A stretch of 64,000 nt of DNA, from NCBI GenBank assembly GCA_005881275.1, contig VBEF01000017.1, forward strand, positions 1 to 64,000, read 5' to 3'. The notes beneath the pieces are model-generated. The model searched no databases, was not told where the DNA came from, and was given only the letters and a program-made list of their open reading frames with translations. The DNA is from Chloroflexota bacterium (GTDB lineage: Bacteria; Chloroflexota; Dormibacteria; Dormibacterales; Dormibacteraceae). Made by a program: the position numbers and the translations under genes. Below are positions 44,487-54,117 of the stretch, piece by piece (position 1 is the stretch's first letter; every line of letters starts with the position of its first letter).

Positions 44487-45257
44487 TTACTTTGTGCCGC
44501 TGACGCCGCCGTCGACGACCAACCCCGACGCCATCACGAACCTGGATTCGTCCGACGCGAGGTAGAGCGCCGCGTTCGCGACGTCCTCTGGCCGTCCCAG
44601 GTCGTTCGTGAGCTGTCGCTTGCGAATCGCCGCCATACCTTCCTCCGGGTCGGTGTAAGACTCCTTCAGATAGCGTTCGACAAACGGCGTGAGTATGGTG
44701 CCGGGCAGCAGGGCGTTGACCCGAATCCCGTGCGGCGCCACATCGACCTGCATCGACTTGGTCAGGGACAGAACCGCGCCCTTGGAGGCCGCGTATGAAA
44801 CGCGGCGCGCGAGGCCGATCTCCGCGATGCACGACGACATGTTGATGATCGAGCCCGAACGCTGCTTGATCATGTACGGCACCACGGCACGGCTCATCAG
44901 GTAGACGCCGCGGACGTTCACCCGCATCACGCGGTCGAACAGCTCGGGCTCCGTCTCCAGCACATCTCCGACGCCGCCTATGCCGGCGTTGTTGAACAGG
45001 ACGTCGATACGCTCGAATCGATGCACCACGCGCTCCGCCAGGGCCAGGGTCTCGGCCTGGTCGGTGACGTCGACGTGCTCCGCAACCGCTTCGCCCCCTG
45101 CCTTGGTGATCTCCTCAGCCGTCGTCTCGGCTGCGCCGAGATCGACATCCGAGACGATCACGCGCGCGCCCTCGCGCGCAAACAGGCGCGCGCTCGTCTG
45201 GCCGATGCCCGAGCCCGCGCCCGTGATCACGCAAACCTTTCCGTCGAGTCTGCCCAT
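44487..45257 (-). CDS. SDR, probable 2-keto-3-deoxy-L-fuconate dehydrogenase
   Basis: A 256-residue classical SDR. It has TGAGSGIG for cofactor binding, VIVSDVD (Asp favouring NAD+), NNAGIGG, and the catalytic INMSSCIAE Ser with YAASK. The LPGTILTPFVERYL and ASDESRFVMASGLVVDGG stretches resemble SDRs of fucose/rhamnose acid catabolism. In the non-phosphorylative route it would oxidize 2-keto-3-deoxy-L-fuconate at C4, giving the diketo acid cleaved by the FAH enzyme at 36.7 kb. The alternative is L-fucose 1-dehydrogenase activity. The ATG at 45257 follows a promoter carrying the CATCGGA element. Confidence 0.82.
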   Translation of the reverse strand: MGRLDGKVCVITGAGSGIGQTSARLFAREGARVIVSDVDLGAAETTAEEITKAGGEAVAEHVDVTDQAETLALAERVVHRFERIDVLFNNAGIGGVGDVLETEPELFDRVMRVNVRGVYLMSRAVVPYMIKQRSGSIINMSSCIAEIGLARRVSYAASKGAVLSLTKSMQVDVAPHGIRVNALLPGTILTPFVERYLKESYTDPEEGMAAIRKRQLTNDLGRPEDVANAALYLASDESRFVMASGLVVDGGVSGTK

Positions 45258-45264
45258 CGCGTTA

Positions 45265-45294
45265 GCTATATGCTGAAGCTCCGATGTTTGTCAA
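45265..45294 (-). promoter_or_regulatory. Promoter of the SDR-permease operon
   Basis: On the minus strand, TTGACA (45294-45289) and TATAGC (45270-45265) are 18 bases apart. The spacer contains ACATCGGA (reverse of TCCGATGT at 45280-45287), the same core as in the 42.7 kb operators. The divergent gntR start is 34 bases to the right, so one site could serve both genes. Confidence 0.6.
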
Positions 45295-45327
45295 TCAAAT
45301 CGGGCCGTCCTATGCATTTTGGAACGA

Positions 45328-46086
45328 ATGAAGGCACCGAACGTCGGACCTCTGGCGGGCAATGGATCAGGTCGCAAACGAGGCGCCGCCCGCGCCCCGA
45401 GCGTCACCGACGACGCCATCGACAAGATCCGAGAGCGAATTGTGTCAGGTGCCTGGGGCCCGGGCGACCGGCTGCCGAAAGAGAGCGAGCTGGCCGCGGA
45501 GCTCGGGCTCTCCCGCAACTCGCTCCGCGAAGCCGTCCGCGCGCTCTCCCAGCTGCGCGTGTTGGAGGTGCGCCAGGGCGACGGCACCTACGTCAGCAGC
45601 CTCGAACCCGACCTGCTCCTGGAGAGCACCGGCTTCATCAGCCACCTCTTGCTGGGCGAGACGGCGATCGCGCTGTACGAGGTCCGTCGCATCCTCGAAG
45701 CCGCCGCCGCGGCCCTGGCCGCCGCGCGTATCGACGATGAGGAAAAACAGGACCTCGGATCCAGTCTCGATCGGATGCGCGAGGCGCAGGGAGTCGAGGA
45801 GCTCGTCGAGGCCGATGTAGCCTTTCATGCCGTGATCGCCCGCGCGACCGGGAACCCGGTTCTGATCTCCCTGCTCGCCAGCCTTTCGACGCGTATGCAT
45901 CGCGTCCGCCTCTGGCACGGCCGGGCCGCCGACAACGCGCTCGATGTGACGCGCGAAGAGCACCGCCGGATCTACGAGGCGATCATGCAGGGTGACCCCG
46001 AGCTGGCGCGGGCAGCGGCGACGGCGCACATCGCCAGCGGCGAGCGCTGGCTGCGGAAGCAGGTCGAAACGGGAGCGTCAGCCTGA
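45328..46086 (+). CDS. FadR-type GntR regulator (FCD)
   Basis: A 252-residue regulator. The winged helix spans about residues 28-95 (KIRERIVSGAWGPGDRLPKE, ELAAELGLSRNSLREAVRAL, RQGDGTYVSS). The FCD effector domain has the acidic/His metal positions in DVAFHAVIARATGNP, EEHRRIYEAIM and AHIASGE. An ATG at 45328 is chosen; TTG 45319 is possible. It is divergent from the SDR-permease operon and reads into the aldose dehydrogenase. A sugar acid or lactone of the fucose pathway is the probable effector. It is the likely binder of the ATCCGATG-type elements. Confidence 0.88.
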   Translation: MKAPNVGPLAGNGSGRKRGAARAPSVTDDAIDKIRERIVSGAWGPGDRLPKESELAAELGLSRNSLREAVRALSQLRVLEVRQGDGTYVSSLEPDLLLESTGFISHLLLGETAIALYEVRRILEAAAAALAAARIDDEEKQDLGSSLDRMREAQGVEELVEADVAFHAVIARATGNPVLISLLASLSTRMHRVRLWHGRAADNALDVTREEHRRIYEAIMQGDPELARAAATAHIASGERWLRKQVETGASA

Positions 46087-47060
46087 ATCCGACAGAGCGG
46101 GTCAAGCTTGGCCCCACGTCGCTCCAGGTCACACGGCTGGGTTTCGGCACTGCTCCCCTGGGGGGTCTGTTTCAGGCCCTCGCGGATGACGAGGCGCACC
46201 GCGTCGTCGAGGCCGCGTGGTCGGCGGGCATTCGCTTTTTCGATACCGCGCCGCAGTATGGAAACGGCCTCGCGGAGCAGCGTCTCGGCACCGTCCTGAG
46301 AGCCAAACCGCGCGATCAGTTCGTGCTCGCGACCAAGGTCGGCCGCCTTCTCCGCGCGGGCGCTCCGCCACAGAGCGAGACGTTTCCCGATGCGCCCCCG
46401 CTCAATCCCGTCTTTGACTTCTCTTACGACGGCGTCATGCGTTCGGTCGAGGAGAGCGTTGCGCGGCTGGGCATCGAGCGCATCGACATCCTTCACATCC
46501 ACGACCCTGACGATCACTTCGCCGAAGCCCTGTCCGAAGCGTATCCGGCACTCGACCGGCTTCGGGCGGAAGGGACCATCACGGCGGTCGGAGCCGGCAT
46601 GAACCAGGCCGAGATGCTGGCTCGTTTCGCGCGCGAGGCGAACTTCGACTGCTTCCTGCTCGCCGGCCGGTACACGCTGCTCGACCAGGTCGGCTTGAAG
46701 GAGCTGCTGCCGCTTTGCGCAGAGCGCGGGATCGCGATCATCGCGGGCGGAGTTTTCAACAGCGGCATCCTGGCCGATCCGACGCCCGGCACTCACTACA
46801 ACTACAAGGCCGCCCCCGACGAGCTCGTCCAGCGAGCCGGGCGCATCAAAGCCGTCTGCGAGCGCCACGGCGTATCGCAGAAGGCCGCGGCGATCCAGTT
46901 TCCACTTGGGCATCCGGCCGTGCAGACAGTACTCACCGGATGCCGGTCGGTGGACGAGCTCAACGAAAACGTGGAGGCGTTTCAGGCGCCGATACCGCCG
47001 GCTGCGTGGGACGAGCTCAAGGCTGATGGCCTCCTCGTGGCCGACGCGCCGGTCCCCTGA
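46083..47060 (+). CDS. Aldo/keto reductase, probable L-fucose (D-threo-aldose) 1-dehydrogenase, CTG start
   Basis: About 325 residues. VTRLGFGTAPLGGLFQAL, FFDTAPQYGNGLAEQ (Asp/Tyr), LATKVGR (Lys) and ILHIHDPDDHF (His) give the AKR tetrad. The pattern is that of D-threo-aldose dehydrogenases, which oxidize L-fucose to L-fuconolactone. No ATG, GTG or TTG exists in frame before GTG 46323, yet the frame is coding from about 46083. CTG 46083 overlaps the gntR stop as CTGA, with GGGAG 7 bases upstream, the same coupled geometry as other genes here. Starting at 46323 would remove the first barrel strands and the catalytic Asp and Tyr. Confidence 0.82.
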   Translation: MNPTERVKLGPTSLQVTRLGFGTAPLGGLFQALADDEAHRVVEAAWSAGIRFFDTAPQYGNGLAEQRLGTVLRAKPRDQFVLATKVGRLLRAGAPPQSETFPDAPPLNPVFDFSYDGVMRSVEESVARLGIERIDILHIHDPDDHFAEALSEAYPALDRLRAEGTITAVGAGMNQAEMLARFAREANFDCFLLAGRYTLLDQVGLKELLPLCAERGIAIIAGGVFNSGILADPTPGTHYNYKAAPDELVQRAGRIKAVCERHGVSQKAAAIQFPLGHPAVQTVLTGCRSVDELNENVEAFQAPIPPAAWDELKADGLLVADAPVP

Positions 47061-47887
47061 TGGTGGTCGATGCCCACCACCATCTCTGGGATCCCGCCCA
47101 CCGGAAGTATCCGTGGATGGAGGATGACCTGGCCTCGATTCGCAGGCGCTTCGACGCGGGCGACCTGAAGCCGCTGCTCGACGCGAACGGCATCGACCGA
47201 ACGGTGGTCGTCCAGACTGTCTCGAGCCTGGAGGAGACGCGCGAGTTCCTCGAGGCCGCCGCGGAAAACGAGTTCATCGCCGGCGTGGTCGGCTGGGTGG
47301 ACCTGACCGATCGGTCGGTGGCGAAGACCCTGGCCGGACTCCGCCGGAGCGAGGGTGGGAGCTTCCTGGTCGGGATCCGTCACCAGGTCCACGACGAGCC
47401 CGATCCGACGTGGCTGCTGCGTGAAGATGTGCAGCACGGGATCGCCGCGGTGGGGGAGGCCGGGCTGGCCTATGACGTCCTTGTTCGCACCCGAGAGCTG
47501 CCGGCCGCGCTGAAGACCGTGAAGCGGCACCCCCAGATTCGGTTTGTCATCGACCACGCCGCGAAGCCGCGCATCGCCGCCGGGGCCTGGGACTCCGCCT
47601 GGGAAGAAGCGCTCGCGCCGCTGAGCGAGCTGCCCAACGTCACGTGCAAGGTCTCCGGTCTTTTCACCGAAGCGGACTGGAAATCCTGGAAGGCCGAGCA
47701 CGTAGAGCCCTACGTGCGACGGGTGATCGACTGGTTCGGCGCCGACCGGTGCATGTTCGGGTCGGACTGGCCGGTCTCATTGCTGGCCGCGTCATATCAG
47801 CAGGTTGTCACGACGATGCGCGACCTCGTCGCGAACGACGATCAGATCATGGGCGGCACGGCCGCGAAGGTGTACGGCCTGAGCTAG
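47060..47887 (+). CDS. L-fuconolactonase-like amidohydrolase
   Basis: A 275-residue amidohydrolase 2 protein of the COG3618 lactonase group. VVDAHHHLWDPAHRKYPWM at the N-terminus is the family signature (H-x-H plus W-D-P), with IRFVIDHAAKP (His), VTCKVSGLFTEADW and CMFGSDWPVS (Asp). Relatives hydrolyse L-fuconolactone and related sugar lactones. The ATG at 47060 overlaps the aldose dehydrogenase stop (TGATG), placing the dehydrogenase and lactonase steps in one unit. The gene ends in a region with two stable hairpins shared with the convergent aminotransferase. Confidence 0.88.
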   Translation: MVVDAHHHLWDPAHRKYPWMEDDLASIRRRFDAGDLKPLLDANGIDRTVVVQTVSSLEETREFLEAAAENEFIAGVVGWVDLTDRSVAKTLAGLRRSEGGSFLVGIRHQVHDEPDPTWLLREDVQHGIAAVGEAGLAYDVLVRTRELPAALKTVKRHPQIRFVIDHAAKPRIAAGAWDSAWEEALAPLSELPNVTCKVSGLFTEADWKSWKAEHVEPYVRRVIDWFGADRCMFGSDWPVSLLAASYQQVVTTMRDLVANDDQIMGGTAAKVYGLS

Positions 47888-47917
47888 CGTCTTGCTCCTC
47901 ACCATTTAAGGGGATGT

Positions 47918-47955
47918 GGCGCCGAAGGCGCCGGAGGGGCCAGGCGCTCGCGCCT
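47918..47955. terminator. Paired hairpins between convergent genes
   Basis: GGCGCC-GAA-GGCGCC (47918-47932) and AGGCG-CTCG-CGCCT (47942-47955) form two compact GC-rich stems between the convergent lactonase and aminotransferase genes. No T-run follows on either strand, so they are weak terminators at best; they could also be a small dispersed repeat. Confidence 0.45.
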
Positions 47956-48010
47956 AGGGCCTGCAGGTTCACCGTCGCCGGAGACACGCTCCCAACGCTA
48001 CGTGGGGGAT

Positions 48011-49346
<1,336 letters not shown>

Positions 49347-49354
<8 letters not shown>

Positions 49355-50393
49355 GGGACGGGACTCTCGTGGCCCGCACGTCGACCGGCTGCCGTCGCGT
49401 CGCCGACTCGACCGCCGCCGCCATGAACGCCACGGTGCCGACGTTTTCGCGGCCGGAGCACTCGGGTTCGCGTTTCTCGCGGATCGCGTGGGCGAACTCG
49501 GTCAGCGTTCCCCAACGATCGACCCGCATCTCTGGCATGGGCAGTCGTTTCGACCGTCCGCCCAGAGGCCGGATCATGACCCTGTCGGCGAGCGCGCCAT
49601 TGTCGTTGCGGCTCGTCCACGCGACCTCACCGCGCTCGAACTCCATGCGCCACTCGCCGGCCCAAGGCGTGATCGGGGCGGCGCTGACCCAGCTCCCGCG
49701 ATAGCTCACGACGATGTCGCCGAAAACGACGGTGGCGACGGCAACCGCCGGACCTGCAAATGCGCTCCAGGCTGGATTCCAAGACTCGCAGTAGATCCGA
49801 TCGGGTTCGCGGTTGAGGAGCATGCGGAGCAGGTCGAAGTGGTGGATCGACATGTCGACCAGCAGCGGCTGCTCATCGCCGTGATGGCGCGCCCGGACCG
49901 TGGTGCTGACGCCTGAGAAGCGGCGGAAGTCGATCGATACCTCGGCGAGCTTGCCGAGCGCTTGCTCCTGGATGAGTCGCGCGACGGTCCGCACAGCTGG
50001 GAAGAAGCGGTAGTTCTGGCTCACCATCAGGGCCACGCCCTTCGATGCGGCGGCGCTGACGAGCTCCTCGGCCGTCATGACGTCGGGCGCGAACGGCTTC
50101 TCGACCAGGACGTGAAGTCCGGCGTCGACGGCGGCCCGGGTCAGCGGCGCGTGACCGTCGAGGGTCGCGGTGACAAGCACCGCCTCAGCCTCTGTCTTGG
50201 CGATGGCCTCGCGCAGCGTTGCGAAGCACCGATCCGCCGCACCGGGAACTTCTTGCTGAAGCAGCTTCAGCGACCCTGGATCGGAGTCGACGTAGCCGGC
50301 GACCTCGACTTCCTTGACCTCGGGGATGACTCGCCAGGCCCAATCTCGCCCCCAGCCGCCCAACCCGACCTGCAGCAACCGAATCGGCTTCAC
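49347..50393 (-). CDS. Gfo/Idh/MocA-family oxidoreductase
   Basis: A 348-residue NAD(P)-dependent sugar or polyol dehydrogenase. The Rossmann motif is LLQVGLGGWGRDWAWR, then HVLVEKPFAPDVMTAEEL (the EKP hallmark with catalytic Lys), and VDMSIHHFDLLRML (catalytic His region). The start is GTG 50393; the longer frame to 50468 would overlap the divergent neighbour. A TATTCT -10 candidate on the minus strand (50409-50404) would leave a leader of about 4 bases. It forms a pair with the aminotransferase, possibly oxidizing a sugar that is then aminated. Confidence 0.86.
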
Positions 50394-50426
50394 GGTTTCG
50401 GCAAGAATAAGGCAGGTCGTGAAGCC
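50386..50426. promoter_or_regulatory. Divergent start region with 9-base inverted repeat
   Basis: GGCTTCACG (50386-50394) and CGTGAAGCC (50418-50426) are perfect inverted copies around the 25-base gap of two divergent Gfo/Idh genes. Each arm contains the GTG start, and both proteins begin V-K-P. The symmetry may be an operator, or simply follow from similar N-termini. Confidence 0.4.
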
Positions 50427-51594
50427 AATCACCGAGATCGGCGCCGCCGTTGTCGGCACAGGGTTCATCGGCGTCGTCCACGTCGAGGCGCTGAGGCGCC
50501 TCGGTGTCCAGGTCCATGGTGTGGTCGGGTCGAGCCGGCAGCGCGCGGCATCGAGAGCCCGCGACCTCGGTTTGCCCCCCGCCTATGAGAGCTTTCAGGC
50601 GATGCTGAATGATGCGCGAGTCGACGTCGTTCACATCACGTCGCCCAATCACCTGCACCACGAGCACGCGAAGGCCGCGCTGGAGGCGGGCAAGCACGTC
50701 GTCTGCGAGAAGCCGCTGGCGATGAGCTCAGCGCAATCGGCCGAGCTGCTCGAGGTGGCGCAGCGGAGCGGGCGCGTGCACGCGGTGAACTTCAACCTGC
50801 GCTTCTACGCCACGAATCAGCACGTCCACGGCATGATTGCGAACCGCGAGCTGGGCGACGTCCGTCTGGTTTCAGGTCACTACCTGCAGGACTGGCTGCT
50901 GCTCGACACGGACTGGAACTGGCGCCTGGACCCTCAGCTCGGTGGAGACCTTCGAGCCGTTGCCGACATCGGGTCGCACTGGATGGACCTGACAACTTTT
51001 CTCACGGGCAAGCGGATCACAGCGGTGATGGCCGACCTGACCACGTTCATCAAGACCCGGCACCAACCATCCGGTCCGGTCGAGACGTTCGCCACAGGTC
51101 GGGCGGTCGATGCGGTAGCGCGCGAGATCCATACGGAGGACGTCGCGACCATCTTGCTTCACTATGAGGACGGCGCTCGCGGTGCGGTCACCGTCTCTCA
51201 GCTCAGTGCCGGCCGGAAGAACTCGCTCGTATTCGAGATCGACGGCTCGAGCTCCGCCGCCTCCTGGAACTCAGAGAATCCTGATGAGCTGTGGATCGGG
51301 CATCGGGGCAGGCCCAACGAGCTGCTCCTGCGCGACCCGGCAATCCTGAACGACGACGGACGAAGGGTGGCGAGCCTCCCGGGTGGTCACGTCGAGGGCT
51401 TCGCCGACACCTTCAAAGCCCTGTACGCGGAGGTCTATCGCTCGGTCGCCGCAGGAAGACCGGCGGCCGGATACCCGACGTTTGCCGACGGCCACGACTC
51501 GATGCTCGTCTGCGAGGCCGTGGCGCGCAGCTCGAAGGAGGCTCACTGGGTCGAGGTCGAGAGAAGCCGCGCCGCGGCCGAACGAAGGCGATGA
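50419..51594 (+). CDS. Gfo/Idh/MocA-family oxidoreductase
   Basis: A 391-residue oxidoreductase. Cofactor motif AAVVGTGFIGVVHVEALRRL, the EKP motif in HVVCEKPLAMSS, and DIGSHWMDLTTFLTG containing the catalytic Asp/His are present. The start is GTG 50419 with AAGGCAGG upstream; it faces the other Gfo/Idh gene. The stop overlaps the TIM-barrel isomerase gene (ATGA). Paired Gfo/Idh enzymes and an isomerase are common in inositol and unusual-sugar catabolism, but the substrate cannot be fixed here. Confidence 0.87.
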   Translation: MKPITEIGAAVVGTGFIGVVHVEALRRLGVQVHGVVGSSRQRAASRARDLGLPPAYESFQAMLNDARVDVVHITSPNHLHHEHAKAALEAGKHVVCEKPLAMSSAQSAELLEVAQRSGRVHAVNFNLRFYATNQHVHGMIANRELGDVRLVSGHYLQDWLLLDTDWNWRLDPQLGGDLRAVADIGSHWMDLTTFLTGKRITAVMADLTTFIKTRHQPSGPVETFATGRAVDAVAREIHTEDVATILLHYEDGARGAVTVSQLSAGRKNSLVFEIDGSSSAASWNSENPDELWIGHRGRPNELLLRDPAILNDDGRRVASLPGGHVEGFADTFKALYAEVYRSVAAGRPAAGYPTFADGHDSMLVCEAVARSSKEAHWVEVERSRAAAERRR

Positions 51595-52499
51595 AGCTCG
51601 GCCTGCTGACCGCCGCGTTTCCCTCGCTGACGCTCGAGCAGGTCGCTCAGTGGGCACACGACAACGGGTTCGAGGCGCTGGAGATCGCCTGCTGGCCGTC
51701 CGCCGCTGGCGAGGGGCGGCGCTACGCGGGGGTTGCGCACATCGACGTCGACCGTCTCGAGCCGAAACGAGTCCGCGACCTGATGAGGCGGTACAACCTG
51801 GAGATCTCGTCTCTCGCGTACTACCCGAACAACCTCGACCCCGACTCGGCGACAAGACAAGCGGCCAACGATCACCTGCGCGGGGTGATCGAAGCGGCAG
51901 AGCGGCTCGAGGTGGAAACAGTGGGCACATTCGTCGGCCGCGACCAGAACCGTTCGCTGGCCGACAACCTCGAAGACTTCAAGAAGGTTTGGCCGCCGAT
52001 CATCAAGTTCGCCGCCCAGCACAAAGTGAAGGTCGCGATCGAGAACTGCCCGATGATCTTCTCCTCGGACGAGTGGCCGGGCGGCCGCAACCTGGCATAC
52101 TCGCCGGCCATCTGGCGGCAGATGTTCGAGCTCATTCCGGATGAGAACTTCGGCTTGAACTTCGACCCTTCGCATCTTGTCTGGCAGTTCATCGACTACA
52201 CGCGAGCGGTGCGCGAGTTCGGACCGCGCATCTTCCATGTCCACGCCAAAGATATGGAGATCGACCGCGACGGGCTTTACGAAAACGGCGTGATGTCAGC
52301 CGGCCTCGGCTGGCAGGTGCCGAGACTTCCCGGCCTCGGCGAAGTCCGGTGGGATCGGTTCATCAGCACGCTGTACGCGATCGGCTACGACTGGGTGGTC
52401 TCGATCGAGCACGAGGACCGCAAGTTCGAAGGCGAGCTCGAGCTGGTGCAGCGCGGCTTCCTCGTCGCCCGCAACACCCTCAGGCCGCTGCTCGTCTGA
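51591..52499 (+). CDS. Sugar phosphate isomerase/epimerase-family TIM barrel
   Basis: A 302-residue AP-endonuclease-2-type TIM barrel, as in xylose isomerase-like, IolE/IolI and ketose 3-epimerase enzymes. The metal ligands are readable: Glu in VAIENCPM, Asp in LNFDPSHL, His in FHVHAKDME and Glu in VSIEHEDR. KLGLLTAAFPSLTLEQVAQW and FEALEIACWP are typical of the N-terminal strands. The ATG at 51591 overlaps the Gfo/Idh stop. It probably isomerizes or epimerizes the keto product of the oxidoreductase. Confidence 0.87.
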   Translation: MKLGLLTAAFPSLTLEQVAQWAHDNGFEALEIACWPSAAGEGRRYAGVAHIDVDRLEPKRVRDLMRRYNLEISSLAYYPNNLDPDSATRQAANDHLRGVIEAAERLEVETVGTFVGRDQNRSLADNLEDFKKVWPPIIKFAAQHKVKVAIENCPMIFSSDEWPGGRNLAYSPAIWRQMFELIPDENFGLNFDPSHLVWQFIDYTRAVREFGPRIFHVHAKDMEIDRDGLYENGVMSAGLGWQVPRLPGLGEVRWDRFISTLYAIGYDWVVSIEHEDRKFEGELELVQRGFLVARNTLRPLLV

Positions 52500-52560
52500 G
52501 GGCGTAGTATTCGGCCGTCACTCGCGTGGAGTGGGGTGGATAAAAACGCGGGAGGACGAC

Positions 52561-53424
52561 ATGAGCACTACCGCCGAACGGTCTGGCGAGATCACCGAGC
52601 ACGAGTCCCAGCAGGTCGAGCGTGCGAACGCATCAGGCCGCACGCCCGTCGTGTTCATCCACGGCTTGTGGCTCTTGCCGAGCAGCTGGGACCGATGGGC
52701 GGAATTGTTCGAGAACGCCGGCTTCACGGCGGTGAAGCCAGGTTGGCCCGACGATCCGGAAACCGTCTCGGAGGCGAAGGCGCATCCAGAGGTCTTCGCG
52801 GGCAAGAAGGTGGGCCAGGTCGCGGACCATGTCGACGCGGTCATCCACCGTCTGAACAAGAAGCCTGTCGTCATGGGCCACTCTTTCGGCGGGCTGCTGA
52901 CGCAGATCGTCGCGGGCCGAGGTCACTCGGCGGCGTCGGTTGCGATCGACCCGGCGCCATTCCGCGGCGTGCTTCCACTCCCGATCTCGTCCCTCAAGTC
53001 CGCATCCCCGGTGCTTCAGAACCCAGCGAACTGGAACCGAGCAATCCCGCTCACCTATGAGCAGTTCCGCTACGCGTTCGCCAATGCCGTCAGCGAAGCG
53101 GAGGCGAGGGAGCTCTACGACACTTTCGCCGTCCCGGCGCCCGGCGCGCCTCTGTTTCAGGCCGCGGCCGCCAACGTGAACCCCTGGACGGAGGTGAAGG
53201 TCAACACCGTGAACCCCGAGCGGGGACCGCTGCTGATCATCTCCGGCGAGAAAGACCACACGGTTCCGTGGGCCATCGCGAATGCGTCCTACAAGCGCCA
53301 GAAGCGAAATCCAGGAGTGACCGAGATCACAGAGATGCCGAACCGCGGCCACGCCCTGGTCATCGACAACGGCTGGAAGGAGGTCGCGGAGACAGCGCTC
53401 GCCTTCATCAAGCGCTTCGTCTGA
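52561..53424 (+). CDS. Alpha/beta-hydrolase
   Basis: A 287-residue serine hydrolase. HGLWLLPSSW carries the oxyanion-hole segment, MGHSFGGLLTQ the nucleophile elbow (Ser), SGEKDHTVPW the acid, and NRGHALVIDNGW the catalytic His. GGGAGGA lies 5-6 bases before the ATG at 52561, which fixes the start against an earlier in-frame GTG. It appears monocistronic and converges on the methyltransferase gene with a 17-base overlap. No substrate is suggested by context. Confidence 0.85.
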   Translation: MSTTAERSGEITEHESQQVERANASGRTPVVFIHGLWLLPSSWDRWAELFENAGFTAVKPGWPDDPETVSEAKAHPEVFAGKKVGQVADHVDAVIHRLNKKPVVMGHSFGGLLTQIVAGRGHSAASVAIDPAPFRGVLPLPISSLKSASPVLQNPANWNRAIPLTYEQFRYAFANAVSEAEARELYDTFAVPAPGAPLFQAAAANVNPWTEVKVNTVNPERGPLLIISGEKDHTVPWAIANASYKRQKRNPGVTEITEMPNRGHALVIDNGWKEVAETALAFIKRFV

Positions 53425-54055
53425 GGGCGGCAACGGTCCACACCGGACCTCGCTGATCGAGAATCGGCTCCAGGCCGCGGCGCTTCGTCGTCGCGATGAT
53501 CTCCTCGGGCGGGTGCACGAAGATGTGGAACTCGCGGCGCAAGAGCCACAGCAAGAGGTTGCTGATGCCGAGGCCGGCGCGCATCCACCACGCGCCCGTC
53601 GGGTAGCTCAGGACGAGCAGCTGCCGCGCGCGATCCGCGGCCGCGCCCGCCAGCCGAGGCATATCGGGGTAGCAGCAGATGACGCGGTTCATGATCACGA
53701 CGTCCGCGCCCTCGACCTGGCTCGCCGCCTGGGCGAAGTCCGTCACCTTGCGCTCGACGCGGTCGGTCAACCCAGCGTCGCTCAGCAGGCGCGCGGCGAC
53801 GTCCTCATACGTTGGCGTCAGCTCGATGCTCACCGCGCGAGCCGCACCGGCTTTCAGGAGTTCGATCTGGACGGTTCCGATGCCGCCGCCCACCTCGAGC
53901 ACGGTTCGGCCTTCGACGCCTTGAGACTTCAAAAAGTCCACGATCCGGCGCGAAGTTCCATCAAGGCCCCTGCGGCGGTAGCGGCGCGCCTCGGCACGTG
54001 CGCTGCGCTCGCTGAAGACCCATTTGTAACCCTTCGGCGAGCAGCAGTCGGTCAC
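53408..54055 (-). CDS. Class I SAM-dependent methyltransferase
   Basis: A 215-residue methyltransferase. Motif I is TVLEVGGGIGTVQIELLKAGA (about residues 51-71), the acidic end of strand two is SIELTPTYED, and VIMNRVICCYPD is motif IV. The overall pattern resembles Mg-protoporphyrin-type small methyltransferases, but no photosynthesis genes occur here. MTDCCSPKGY at the N-terminus includes a Cys pair. The start is GTG 54055. The target is unknown. Confidence 0.8.
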   Translation of the reverse strand: MTDCCSPKGYKWVFSERSARAEARRYRRRGLDGTSRRIVDFLKSQGVEGRTVLEVGGGIGTVQIELLKAGAARAVSIELTPTYEDVAARLLSDAGLTDRVERKVTDFAQAASQVEGADVVIMNRVICCYPDMPRLAGAAADRARQLLVLSYPTGAWWMRAGLGISNLLLWLLRREFHIFVHPPEEIIATTKRRGLEPILDQRGPVWTVAALRRSA

Positions 54056-54117
54056 GAGTCAGATCTTCCGGCGACCGGCCGAGGAGAGGGATCCATGGGG
54101 CTTCCCTCTCATTATTT

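Noticed and set aside
42808..44832. A 674-residue frame across two permease genes
   Set aside because: Only the last 269 residues look like a permease; the rest is antisense or shadow coding with no family pattern.
53408..54055. Mg-protoporphyrin methyltransferase of a photosynthesis cluster
   Set aside because: Only a general SAM-binding pattern is shared; no chlorophyll or bacteriochlorophyll genes occur in the window.
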